Shown in pieces: positions 25,934 through 33,119 of a DNA stretch of 64,000 nt. The notes below the pieces were generated by a model. It did not search any database. It was not told the DNA's origin and worked only from the letters and a program-made list of their open reading frames with translations. Position numbers and translations under genes: made by a program. The DNA comes from Lachnospiraceae bacterium MA2020 (GTDB taxonomy: Bacteria; Bacillota; Clostridia; Lachnospirales; Lachnospiraceae), in NCBI GenBank assembly GCA_000746015.1, contig JQKK01000011.1, positions 1 to 64,000 on the forward strand, read 5' to 3'. The stretch's first letter is position 1. Every line of letters begins with the position of its first letter.

Positions 25934-26479
25934 CTATGACCTGTTCTTTTTAAGCTCAGCAAGATCGCCATGATCTATTTCTGCCTTTTTAGATTCCTCA
26001 TCGGTCAGTTCTTTTAAGAAGATTTTATGGTTTATTTTGAGATAACGATAACCCAATGAATTACCAAGCCAGTCTTCCCAACGTGTCATCACTATATCAT
26101 CGTCATAGACTACAATTTCCTCTTCTTTGGATATGGCGGTTCCAAAACCGATAAAAAAGAATATGCCAAGGTATGAACAAACTAAAATGAATCCTAAAAT
26201 GGAATATCCAAATTTTGTAAGAGCATTTTTTTTCTTTGCATGATGATATATGATACCTGAGATTTTGATAACTAGTATTCCATAAACTATAAAATTATAA
26301 TGGTAGAGGAAATCTACAACATTGTTTCTGAGATGTAGGTTGTTTGGCAATGATATAAGTAATTTGTAGATGACAAAAGTTGAAATTAGAGCAATCAGTA
26401 ACAATGTATTAAAGATTATCTTTGCCATACGCTTATCGACTTTGATTAAGGCATTGTAAAATAGATTAGCTAAATTCAT
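25934..26479 (-). CDS. Uncharacterised membrane protein
   Basis: 181 residues with three or four predicted membrane segments (about 20-45, 60-80 and 90-118) and a charged C-terminal region of about 60 residues with acidic and lysine-rich stretches. I do not recognise the family. GGAG lies 9 bases before the ATG. It follows the DUF4153 gene on the same strand by 98 bases and may be co-transcribed. The function may relate to that membrane operon, but nothing shows how. Confidence 0.6.
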   Translation of the reverse strand: MNLANLFYNALIKVDKRMAKIIFNTLLLIALISTFVIYKLLISLPNNLHLRNNVVDFLYHYNFIVYGILVIKISGIIYHHAKKKNALTKFGYSILGFILVCSYLGIFFFIGFGTAISKEEEIVVYDDDIVMTRWEDWLGNSLGYRYLKINHKIFLKELTDEESKKAEIDHGDLAELKKNRS

Positions 26480-26577
26480 TATTTGTCATCTCCTAAAGTG
26501 CAGTACTTATTTTTTTCATCAAGATGCTGATTATTGTCACGATAATGCTAATGACATTAACAGCAATATTTGGCACA

Positions 26578-27960
26578 TCAAAACCTTCCACAAACCACTA
26601 CAGAAAAACTTATTGCTGCTAATATTATGCCATATTGTGCAGAGGGTATCTTTTTATAAAATCTGATCATCAGAAGTACACACCAGATAATCACATTAAA
26701 AACTACCCATGAAGACAGTATTCTTCGAGGCGTAAATCCGTAAAGTGCAATATATACACCGCAGAGATTATACGCTGCAAGTATTGCAAAGGCGAATGCA
26801 AATATAAACAATACTGTGGCAAGTATCCTTGTAGTCTTTTCATCCCAAAGAGATTTTTTTGAAAAAAAGCACGATCCTGCAACAATCAGAAAATTAAGTA
26901 AAACTACCTTTATCAAGCTCCAAAAGCTACCCACAGCCCTGACAGATGCTTCGTGAGCAGTCTCAGCAAACACCCCTTTATGATTAGTAAAGTCATATAC
27001 CGCTGTAGCAAAAAACAGTGCATATATCAAGCAAACGCTGATAATAATTATATATGCTGATAATTTAGGCAACTGGTGAAGCGGCTGCATTTTCTCTTCG
27101 ATTTCTTTGTCCGAGCACAACGGTTTTCGATTTCTAAGTCCTCCACCAACAAGTCCGAATAACCAGCAGCTTATGGGAACAGATGCTATAAACCACATAA
27201 GATTATCTCTGAACTCTCTAAAAAAATTTCTCCCTAAATACATGATAAATATTCCAATAAACCTATCAATGTCAAATGCAAACATATTTCCTAAATGTTC
27301 AAAAGTGGAAGAGGTATTAGCCAGCAGCATAAACGCATAAGCGCATACCAAAAATGCAATGAGAACACTGATAAACAAAATAACTACTGTTCTTACAGAT
27401 ATATTTTTAATTTTTGAAATAATTACACTATCTTTTTTCTGACCTTTTTTCTTTTCTTGTTTCTTAAATATTGATATTGTCCTAAAAAAAATATTTGATA
27501 AAGGGATGGTAAACAATCCCTGAAAACTATCCAATAAGAAAAATAATCCGCTCTTTCCTGCCGCGAAGGATCCTGTACGTGCAAGTACATAGTATATTAT
27601 TGTAAAATGCCAAAATAAAAACTGATAAATTTTCCAATCCGAATGAGCACCTTGTATTGCTATAGAGAATGATTGTAAAAGAATACACGCTATATATATT
27701 AATGGCTCAACAATAGAATTACCGCTTTCTTTAAGTTTTTTATAGCTAAATCCAGCACTGTAAGCAAATACCTCTGTCCATATGATGAATAAAATAGCAA
27801 AACCTGCGATTGCCCAACCTCTGTTCTTAAAGCCAATATCATAACTAAAAATTGTATATTTAAGATATATATATCCTATGAGATAACTAAAAAATGCCGA
27901 TATCCTAAATACTGCTATTTCTCTGCTACTCATGTTTTCTACCGTCAAATCCTTATTCAT
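26578..27960 (-). CDS. DUF4153-type polytopic membrane protein
   Basis: About 460 residues with about 12 hydrophobic segments in two blocks separated by a basic loop (KKQEKKKGQKKDS, near residue 185). The layout, and the position downstream of a DUF2975 gene and a YozG-like XRE gene, resemble the DUF4153/DUF4173 family, whose function is unknown. The start at 27960 is chosen because AAAGGAGGGG lies 8 bases upstream; an earlier in-frame ATG at 27996 would overlap the regulator gene. The C-terminal end may continue in another frame (see finding on 26493-26591). Confidence 0.6.
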   Translation of the reverse strand: MNKDLTVENMSSREIAVFRISAFFSYLIGYIYLKYTIFSYDIGFKNRGWAIAGFAILFIIWTEVFAYSAGFSYKKLKESGNSIVEPLIYIACILLQSFSIAIQGAHSDWKIYQFLFWHFTIIYYVLARTGSFAAGKSGLFFLLDSFQGLFTIPLSNIFFRTISIFKKQEKKKGQKKDSVIISKIKNISVRTVVILFISVLIAFLVCAYAFMLLANTSSTFEHLGNMFAFDIDRFIGIFIMYLGRNFFREFRDNLMWFIASVPISCWLFGLVGGGLRNRKPLCSDKEIEEKMQPLHQLPKLSAYIIIISVCLIYALFFATAVYDFTNHKGVFAETAHEASVRAVGSFWSLIKVVLLNFLIVAGSCFFSKKSLWDEKTTRILATVLFIFAFAFAILAAYNLCGVYIALYGFTPRRILSSWVVFNVIIWCVLLMIRFYKKIPSAQYGIILAAISFSVVVCGRF

Positions 27961-28002
27961 ATATGAACCCCTCCTTTTAATCTTATTCGGTAGCAATCTT
28001 TG

Positions 28003-28212
28003 TCATTCTTCGTCCGGCACATATTCTAGTATGTCACCTGGCTGGCAATTTAATTCTTTACATATGGAATTCAATGTACTAAATCTGATTGCTTTTGCCT
28101 TGTTATTTTTCAATATTGAAAGATTTGCCGGAGTTATATCTATCTTGTCTGCAAGCTCGCCCGCTCCCATCTTTCTCATTGCCATCACTACATCTACGTT
28201 AACTCTTATCAC
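28003..28212 (-). CDS. XRE-family regulator (YozG-like)
   Basis: Small helix-turn-helix protein of 69 residues: MRKMGAGELADKIDITPANL is the recognition part, followed by KNNKAKAIRFSTL and CQPGDILEY, both signatures of the Cro/CI-type YozG group. The GTG at 28212 fits the family start (MIxxNxDV) and has AGGTG 6-7 bases upstream. It lies between a DUF2975 and a DUF4153 gene, an arrangement common in Firmicutes. It probably binds its own promoter region at 28745-28789. Confidence 0.85.
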   Translation of the reverse strand: MIRVNVDVVMAMRKMGAGELADKIDITPANLSILKNNKAKAIRFSTLNSICKELNCQPGDILEYVPDEE

Positions 28213-28222
28213 TGCTATCACC

Positions 28223-28693
28223 TCACACCGTCAGATCCAACTCATTCTTCATTTCAACAGCTTTGCCAAATGCGTTTTTTACAACTCTTATCACCGGTGT
28301 CACAAAAGCTGTCGCTACGGTAAGAACAAATGTCAGATAATCACATGTCAAACTCACTGCAAAGGTAATAAAACATGCTACTAATACAAGATTACTCAGT
28401 GTACTAAGTGCATTTACATTTTCATCAACAAATACTTCGCCTTTTTCAATACGTCCCACCAGCTTGAATAAAAGATATAAAAAGACAAGAAAAAGCGATG
28501 CACATATATATCCTGCTACCAATAATACCCAGAATCTGACTACATCCGGCAGCATTGGCGTTTTACCAATCATTACAAATCTCACAATAGTCGGTCCGTA
28601 GTAGCTCATTATCGCTGTTATAACTGCAAGAATTACAATAAAAAGCTTAGTTATCTTGATACTCAATAATTCTTTTTGTTTAGTAGTTTTCAT
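28223..28693 (-). CDS. DUF2975 membrane protein
   Basis: 156 residues, four membrane segments, with the family segment LFKLVGRIEKGEVFVDENVN between segments 2 and 3. DUF2975 proteins are of unknown function and usually accompany a small XRE regulator, as here. GGGTGGGA serves as ribosome site. First gene of the minus-strand operon. Confidence 0.82.
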   Translation of the reverse strand: MKTTKQKELLSIKITKLFIVILAVITAIMSYYGPTIVRFVMIGKTPMLPDVVRFWVLLVAGYICASLFLVFLYLLFKLVGRIEKGEVFVDENVNALSTLSNLVLVACFITFAVSLTCDYLTFVLTVATAFVTPVIRVVKNAFGKAVEMKNELDLTV

Positions 28694-28722
28694 TTCTATC
28701 CCACCCTTTTAACTTTTTCCTC

Positions 28723-28751
28723 ATTATAAAACATCGTTGTTTGATTATCAA
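28723..28751 (-). promoter_or_regulatory. Promoter of the DUF2975-XRE operon
   Basis: On the minus strand: TTGATA (28751-28746), 17-base spacer, TATAAT (28728-28723). The -35 box is part of the left arm of the large palindrome, so a protein bound there would block this promoter. Confidence 0.82.
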
Positions 28752-28789
28752 TAATATTTTATCGTTTTTCGATAATTAATTATTGATAT
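28745..28789. promoter_or_regulatory. Nested palindrome, candidate operator
   Basis: Two inverted repeats share one centre (28767): TATCAATAA (28746-28754) with TTATTGATA (28780-28788), and TTATCG (28759-28764) with CGATAA (28770-28775). It lies in the 181-base divergent region between the DUF2975 operon and the DUF3990 pair. The symmetry suggests binding of an oligomeric regulator such as the XRE protein. Confidence 0.6.
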
Positions 28790-28810
28790 TTGAGAGTACT
28801 TTGGTAAGCT

Positions 28811-28838
28811 TTGTTTTTTACAGCGAATATATTATAAT
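28811..28838 (+). promoter_or_regulatory. Probable promoter of the DUF3990 pair
   Basis: TTGTTT (28811-28816), 16-base spacer, TATAAT (28833-28838), 36 bases before the start codon. Confidence 0.6.
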
Positions 28839-28874
28839 TTAAAGAAAAAGTCATAATAAATAGGGGCAGATTAG

Positions 28875-29336
28875 ATGGGAGAGAGCATAATTTATCATGG
28901 CAGCAATGTTGAAGTTGCCAGACCTAAAATTATTCAGAATGGATTTTATAAAGATTTTGGATATGGTTTTTATTGTACCAATTTTGAGAAACAGGCAAAA
29001 CGTTGGGCTCTTACCAGAAAAGGAAATTCTGTAGTGAGTAGATATACATATATTGAAGATGCTGTACTTAAAGTCAAGAAGTTTTCTGAAATGACAGATG
29101 AGTGGCTTGATTTTGTAGCAGAATGCAGAAGTGGTAAAGTTCATGATTATGACATAGTGGAAGGTCCGATGGCTGACGATCAAATATGGAATTATGTTGA
29201 AGGTTTTATTGAAGGTAGAGTGACGAGACAAGCGTTTTGGGAACTTGTTAAATTTAGTTATCCAACGCATCAGATTGTATTTTGCACAGAGAACGCACTT
29301 AATACACTTAAGTTTGAAGGGAGTGAAACTTTATGA
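28875..29336 (+). CDS. DUF3990 protein, ADP-ribosyltransferase-like, candidate toxin
   Basis: 153 residues. The N-terminal half has the DUF3990 pattern IIYHGSN, then KDFGYGFYCT and QAKRWA. These motifs resemble the core of the ADP-ribosyltransferase superfamily (H/Y-H-G, DFG-GFY, and a QA helix). No other domain or signal peptide is seen. It overlaps the following gene by four bases (ATGA), a typical two-gene unit. Family members occur in pairs suspected to be toxin-antitoxin systems; activity has not been shown for this protein, and the target is unknown. The start follows AGGGGCAG by about 8 bases. Confidence 0.7.
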   Translation: MGESIIYHGSNVEVARPKIIQNGFYKDFGYGFYCTNFEKQAKRWALTRKGNSVVSRYTYIEDAVLKVKKFSEMTDEWLDFVAECRSGKVHDYDIVEGPMADDQIWNYVEGFIEGRVTRQAFWELVKFSYPTHQIVFCTENALNTLKFEGSETL

Positions 29337-29803
29337 GGAACAAATACTTCCCAGATGAAGAAATTGAGCTTAATGATCTGTATTTTATGTGCTATATGAT
29401 AGAACGTGTAGCACGACACATACATCAGAAGAATAGATATGTTGTGAATACAATTGGAAAGGACGGACTTTACCATCTTATTAGTGTTGCAAATGTTCTT
29501 CATTCAGAAAATCCACTAAAAGTGGAAGATGATTGGATCAAGGACTATGACTTGAAAACCAGCAATTTTGACATTACGGATGTGAATAGAGAATTGGCTG
29601 AGAGGATTCCAACACCTTTGGAAATGGGAGAAGTATATCAGAGACTTATCAGTGATACACTAGAGTCTAAAGAAGACTATGTGGATGGCATTATTCGTGT
29701 TTATAACAATGAGATTTGCGATGTTATCGACAATTATAATTGCAGTGCTTTTTATGAGCCTTCATATGTGATTGCACGAGCATATCAGGCGGGAGGATTT
29801 TAA
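29333..29803 (+). CDS. Partner of the DUF3990 protein, candidate antitoxin
   Basis: 156 residues. The N-terminal half (LNDLYFMCYMIERVARHI and LHSENP) resembles small DUF3791-type partners of DUF3990 proteins. The C-terminal half holds a conserved-looking NCSAFYEPSYVIARAY end. No DNA-binding motif is clear. The four-base overlap with the candidate toxin supports tight co-translation. Which of the two is the toxin is inferred from the fold of the first gene. Confidence 0.55.
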   Translation: MRNKYFPDEEIELNDLYFMCYMIERVARHIHQKNRYVVNTIGKDGLYHLISVANVLHSENPLKVEDDWIKDYDLKTSNFDITDVNRELAERIPTPLEMGEVYQRLISDTLESKEDYVDGIIRVYNNEICDVIDNYNCSAFYEPSYVIARAYQAGGF

Positions 29804-29839
29804 AATAAACATCTGAACCTCGTTTGAACCTCTGTAAGT

Positions 29840-29883
29840 AAAAAAATAAAGCTACAAACCCAGATAAATCAAGGCTTGCAGCT
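29840..29883 (-). terminator. Terminator of tRNA-Leu
   Basis: Minus strand: AGCTGCAAGCC (29883-29873) pairs with a GGTTTGTAGCT arm (29861-29851) with G-T pairs, 11-base loop, then a T-rich run TTATTTTTT. Confidence 0.75.
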
Positions 29884-29891
29884 CCCAGAAA

Positions 29892-29977
29892 TGCCGGCGA
29901 CCGGAATCGAACCGGTACGGGTATCACTACCCACGGGATTTTAAGTCCCGGGCGTCTACCAATTCCGCCACGCCGGC
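29892..29977 (-). tRNA. tRNA-Leu (TAA)
   Basis: 86-base class II tRNA on the minus strand. Acceptor stem GCCGGCG/CGCCGGC, anticodon TAA in GGGACTTAAAATCCC, long variable arm, T-loop GTTCGATTC. CCA not encoded. It has its own promoter and terminator. Confidence 0.96.
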
Positions 29978-30004
29978 ATGCTCAACAACATGTCGAACAT
30001 TTGA

Positions 30005-30033
30005 ATTATACAACAGTATGGCGCAAAGCGCAA
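30005..30033 (-). promoter_or_regulatory. Promoter of tRNA-Leu
   Basis: Minus strand: TTGCGC (30033-30028), 17-base spacer, TATAAT (30010-30005). Confidence 0.7.
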
Positions 30034-30068
30034 GTAGAAAATTAAATATAATGAAAAAAGGATGAAAA

Positions 30069-30872
30069 ATGATAGTAAGTAATAAGGATTTTGATCTGGA
30101 AAAAATTGCAGATAGTGGTCAGAGTTTTAGATGGAGCTTGCAGGATGACGGGCAGTGGCGCGTGATAGCAAGGGATAAGGTGCTTTACTGCAAACAGCTT
30201 AAGTGGGATGAGGTAGAGCTTGGATGTAGTGAAGAAGAATATGCTGATTTTTGGAAGAATTATTTTGACATGGAAACTGATTATGAAAAAATCAGAAATA
30301 TGATTGATCCAAAAGATGAATTTTTGAAAAAATCTGCAGGCATTGGCCAAGGGATAAGGATACTCAGGCAAGATCCGTGGGAGATGCTGATCACATTTTT
30401 AATTTCGCAAAGAAAAAGTATTCCTGCTATAAAGGGTTGTGTAGAAAAACTTTGTGCATTATGTGGAAGTCTTATAGGTGATACAGGGCTTTATGCCTTC
30501 CCTACACCGGAGCAGATAGTTGCAAAGAGTGAAGAGGAGCTTTTGAGCTGTGGGCTAGGATACAGGGCAAAGTATATTTATGAAACCGCAAGGAAGTTTG
30601 CTTCTGGTGAATATAGTGTAGAGAATCTCAAGGGGCTTGGCGACAAGGAGCTGGAAGCAGCTTTAATGGAATTGTTTGGCGTGGGAATAAAGGTGGCAAG
30701 CTGTACTATGCTTTTTGGTTTTTACAGGGTCGATGCTTTTCCTATAGATGTATGGATGAATAGGGTGCTTGCAGAGCATTACCCGGAGGGGTTTGACTTT
30801 GAAAGATACACTCCATATAACGGCATTATGCAGCAATATTTATTTGCTTATAGAAAATCTTTAAAAAATTAA
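30069..30872 (+). CDS. 8-oxoguanine DNA glycosylase (OGG1-type)
   Basis: Base-excision repair enzyme of 267 residues. The N-terminal DSGQSFRW is the OGG1 signature. The helix-hairpin-helix holds LFGVGIKVAS with the catalytic lysine K208, and AFPIDVWMNR contains the catalytic aspartate D227. It removes 8-oxoguanine and cleaves the strand by beta-elimination. OGG1-like enzymes are known in clostridia. It has no operon partners; tRNA genes flank it. The ribosome site AAAGGATG lies close before the start. Confidence 0.9.
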   Translation: MIVSNKDFDLEKIADSGQSFRWSLQDDGQWRVIARDKVLYCKQLKWDEVELGCSEEEYADFWKNYFDMETDYEKIRNMIDPKDEFLKKSAGIGQGIRILRQDPWEMLITFLISQRKSIPAIKGCVEKLCALCGSLIGDTGLYAFPTPEQIVAKSEEELLSCGLGYRAKYIYETARKFASGEYSVENLKGLGDKELEAALMELFGVGIKVASCTMLFGFYRVDAFPIDVWMNRVLAEHYPEGFDFERYTPYNGIMQQYLFAYRKSLKN

Positions 30873-30881
30873 AAAAAGTAC

Positions 30882-30910
30882 TTGCATAATGAAAAAGTTG
30901 GTGCTATAAT
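30882..30910 (+). promoter_or_regulatory. Promoter of the first tRNA-Lys
   Basis: TTGCAT (30882-30887), 17-base spacer, TATAAT (30905-30910), preceded by an A-run. It begins nine bases after the glycosylase stop. Confidence 0.85.
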
Positions 30911-30953
30911 TAACAACTGTCGTGACCGATACATATAGTGATCGACAGTGAAT

Positions 30954-31026
30954 GCGCTTCTAGCTCAGCTGGTAGAGCACCTGACTCTTAATCAGGGTGT
31001 CCAGGGTTCGAGTCCCTGGAGGCGCA
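30954..31026 (+). tRNA. tRNA-Lys (CTT), copy 1
   Basis: Acceptor stem GCGCTTC/GAGGCGC, anticodon CTT in CTGACTCTTAATCAG, T-loop GTTCGAGTC. CCA not encoded. Identical to copy 2 over all 73 bases. Confidence 0.96.
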
Positions 31027-31061
31027 CTAGGCACTGATTTTTGATAGGATGAAAAAAGTGC

Positions 31062-31090
31062 TTGCAATAATACTTAAAAAGTGTTAAAAT
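31062..31090 (+). promoter_or_regulatory. Promoter of the second tRNA-Lys
   Basis: TTGCAA (31062-31067), 17-base spacer, TAAAAT (31085-31090), with the same AAAAAAGTGC lead-in as the tRNA-Asp cluster promoter. Confidence 0.82.
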
Positions 31091-31123
31091 CCTATATGTT
31101 ATTGCGAGAGCAATTTTAATTAT

Positions 31124-31196
31124 GCGCTTCTAGCTCAGCTGGTAGAGCACCTGACTCTTAATCAGGGTGTCCAGGGTTCGAGTCCCTGGAGGCGCA
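31124..31196 (+). tRNA. tRNA-Lys (CTT), copy 2
   Basis: Identical to copy 1, with its own promoter. The flanking sequence differs from copy 1, so this is not a recent simple tandem duplication of a larger unit. Confidence 0.96.
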
Positions 31197-31262
31197 CTAA
31201 AGCACTGGTTTTGTGGATTTGAGCCATGGGGTCGGTGCTTTTATTGTATAAAAATCAAATAA

Positions 31263-31336
31263 CGAAGCGTGGCTCAGTTTGGTAGAGCGCTGCGTTCGGG
31301 ACGCAGAGGTCGCAGGTTCAAATCCTGTCGCTTCGA
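31263..31336 (+). tRNA. tRNA-Pro (CGG)
   Basis: Acceptor stem CGAAGCG/CGCTTCG, anticodon CGG in the loop TTCGGGA between CTGCG and CGCAG, T-loop GTTCAAATC. CCA not encoded. Probably transcribed with tRNA-Lys copy 2. Confidence 0.95.
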
Positions 31337-31343
31337 CTAAAAG

Positions 31344-31369
31344 AAGGATACCGTAAGGTATCCTTTTTT
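31344..31369 (+). terminator. Terminator of tRNA-Lys/tRNA-Pro
   Basis: AAGGATACC (31344-31352) pairs with GGTATCCTT (31357-31365), GTAA loop, then TTTT. Confidence 0.92.
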
Positions 31370-31394
31370 AGTCGAAATAATTTGATATGTACAT

Positions 31395-31564
31395 GAGACC
31401 TCAAAAGTCCCGAATGCAGGCGTTTGGGATGGTAAAACGTCCAGTGGACGTTTTACGGGTACGTATTGGAGCACTGAGTGCGACAGTGCCCCGATAGAGG
31501 TCGCAATTTTTCGTTGACGGTAAGTTGACAGCGTAGCTGTTAAAACTCCAACAGATTGTTGGAG
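31395..31564. other. Multi-hairpin intergenic element 1
   Basis: The 306-base gap between tRNA-Pro and the Rpn relic holds a chain of stem-loops. GACCTC (31397-31402) can pair with GAGGTC (31497-31502) and close a domain. Inside lie CCCGAAT/GTTTGGG, a perfect GTAAAACGTCC/GGACGTTTTAC (31432-31456) and GCACTG/CAGTGC (31471-31489). Two more follow: ACAGC/GCTGT (31528-31540) and CTCCAACA/TGTTGGAG (31546-31564). No protein frame is seen. It may be a structured RNA or a hairpin-rich repeat. Confidence 0.5.
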
Positions 31565-31642
31565 AAAAATGGATAAAATCTATGACAACATCTATTTAAA
31601 TGGTAAAATAAAGTTGAGAAGATTTACAAACGAGGACTAAAA

Positions 31643-31983
31643 ATGAGCAATAAGGCTAAGATTAGAGAAGAGGCCAAAAAACTTTTACCGATTGATGATG
31701 TAATGTTTAGGAAAATGTCTACAATGAGAAGTTTCCACTGACTTCTGCCGGTAAGCACAGGTATCGAGAAACTGAGGAGGGACAGCAGATTATGTGTGAA
31801 ATAATCGAGAAACTAAATACAGAAGCAAGAGAAGAAGGTCGTGAAGAAGGTATTAATGATGTTAATGCTCTCAATCTGCGTCTCATAAGTGAAAACCGCC
31901 TTGATGATTTACGTCGAGCTGCAACGGATACTGCTTATCAGACACAGCTATTAAACGAGTTGTTTCCTAAAAAAACGACCTAA
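31643..31983 (+). pseudogene. Rpn/PD-(D/E)XK transposase-family nuclease, internal deletion
   Basis: Remnant of a recombination-promoting nuclease (Rpn/PDDEXK_2 family). A proper start with GAGG upstream encodes an N-terminal piece with LLPIDDVMFRKM, which then runs into a stop after SFH. In another frame the C-terminal part appears from about 31732 (FPLTSAGKHRYRETEEGQQI, then MCEIIEKL and a Glu/Arg-rich helix with REEGREEG) to the stop at 31983. The catalytic core of roughly 200 residues between them is missing, and the junction is frame-shifted. A start at 31792 could yield a 63-residue fragment, but it lacks the nuclease core. Confidence 0.85.
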
Positions 31984-32035
31984 AAGCAGATAAATTAATT
32001 CAACACGGTTGTTTGAACTAATATGCAAAAATTAG

Positions 32036-32077
32036 AAATCAGATGTTATATAATTTCCGTATAACATCTGATTTTTT
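32036..32077 (+). terminator. Long-stem terminator
   Basis: Perfect 15-pair stem (32036-32050 with 32060-32074, containing ATCAGATGTTATA), nine-base loop, then TTT. It separates the Rpn relic from the GH114-like gene. Confidence 0.85.
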
Positions 32078-32134
32078 GACACAAAAAGGAGATGTTTTAT
32101 GACATTGATTTTCCAAAAACATGGAGATTTTACG

Positions 32135-32977
32135 ATGAAGAAGACGACAAAAATTTTTCTATGCATGATGTTTGCAATACTTGTAAGTGTGTCTCTTTTT
32201 GAAGTTTCTATATCTACAGTATTTGCAAAAAATATTGACAATGATGGTGAGTATGGGGTTTTCATAGGTGCAGATTCTGAGCAAATAAAAAATATCGATG
32301 GATACTCGATGGTGGTTATTGATGTATGGGAGAATTCTGCGGATGATGTGAAGCTGCTGCACGACAAAGGCTGCAAAGTATATTCGTACATAAACGTAGG
32401 AGCGATAGAAAACTGGAGAAATTATTATGACGAGTACAAACATCTTGCGCTGGGAGATTATGAAAACTGGGAAGATGAGAAATGGGTGAATGTAGCAGAT
32501 AAGTCCTGGCAGACGTTTATAGTGGATGAGATTGCGGTCAGGATAATAGAAAAGGGTGCAGACGGATTCTTTGTAGACAATGCAGATGTCTACTATAAAT
32601 ATCCGAATGATGATATATACGAGGGATTTGTTTCTATAATTAAAGGACTGGATGCTACCGGGAAGCCGGTGATAATAAATGGTGGCAATGATCTTGTCGA
32701 AAGGCTTATACAGGAAAACAGTGCGAATATTATCAAAGGTGTTAATCAGGAATCTGTTTTTTCTCGCATAAAGGATTATAAAAAGAATAAATTTGCCAGA
32801 CAGACTAAGAAGGAAAGGATATTTTTCCAGAACTATCTTATTGATTGTAAAAATGCAGGGCTGGAGGTTTATCTGATAGAGTATACGAAAAGTAAAAGCC
32901 TGAAACGGAAGATACGTAAATATTGTAAAAACATGGGATATAAATACTATATTTCCAGCTCTCTATCATTGGATTAA
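32135..32977 (+). CDS. Secreted endo-alpha-1,4-polygalactosaminidase-like protein (GH114)
   Basis: 280 residues, signal peptide (about 1-32, ending STVFAKN) followed by a TIM-barrel domain: CKVYSYINVGAIENWR, GADGFFVDNAD and PVIINGGND are the GH114/TM1410-like signatures. Such enzymes cleave galactosaminoglycan, often in biofilm or surface polymers. The start at 32135 gives a standard signal peptide and has GGAG 8 bases upstream. A start at 32099 is also preceded by AAGGAG and would add 12 residues. It stands alone between terminator and signalling genes. Substrate specificity is not certain. Confidence 0.8.
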   Translation: MKKTTKIFLCMMFAILVSVSLFEVSISTVFAKNIDNDGEYGVFIGADSEQIKNIDGYSMVVIDVWENSADDVKLLHDKGCKVYSYINVGAIENWRNYYDEYKHLALGDYENWEDEKWVNVADKSWQTFIVDEIAVRIIEKGADGFFVDNADVYYKYPNDDIYEGFVSIIKGLDATGKPVIINGGNDLVERLIQENSANIIKGVNQESVFSRIKDYKKNKFARQTKKERIFFQNYLIDCKNAGLEVYLIEYTKSKSLKRKIRKYCKNMGYKYYISSSLSLD

Positions 32978-33119
32978 AAATTGTCTTGTTTGCCATAAAG
33001 CACAGTATACAATCTTGTATTTTGCCACTTTGTATCTTAAAATATACATTATAGTAAATGGCAGATTTATCTGATGTTCACTATAATTACGAGTATAGAT
33101 TGCCACAAGGGGGTAGCGC

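Noticed and set aside
30954-31196. Repeated unit that might suggest a CRISPR or tandem array
   Set aside because: Only two copies, each a complete tRNA-Lys gene with its own promoter; the spacing and length do not fit CRISPR.
31792-31983. 63-residue protein as an independent gene
   Set aside because: It is the C-terminal remainder of an Rpn-family nuclease whose reading frame clearly continues upstream to 31732 without a start.
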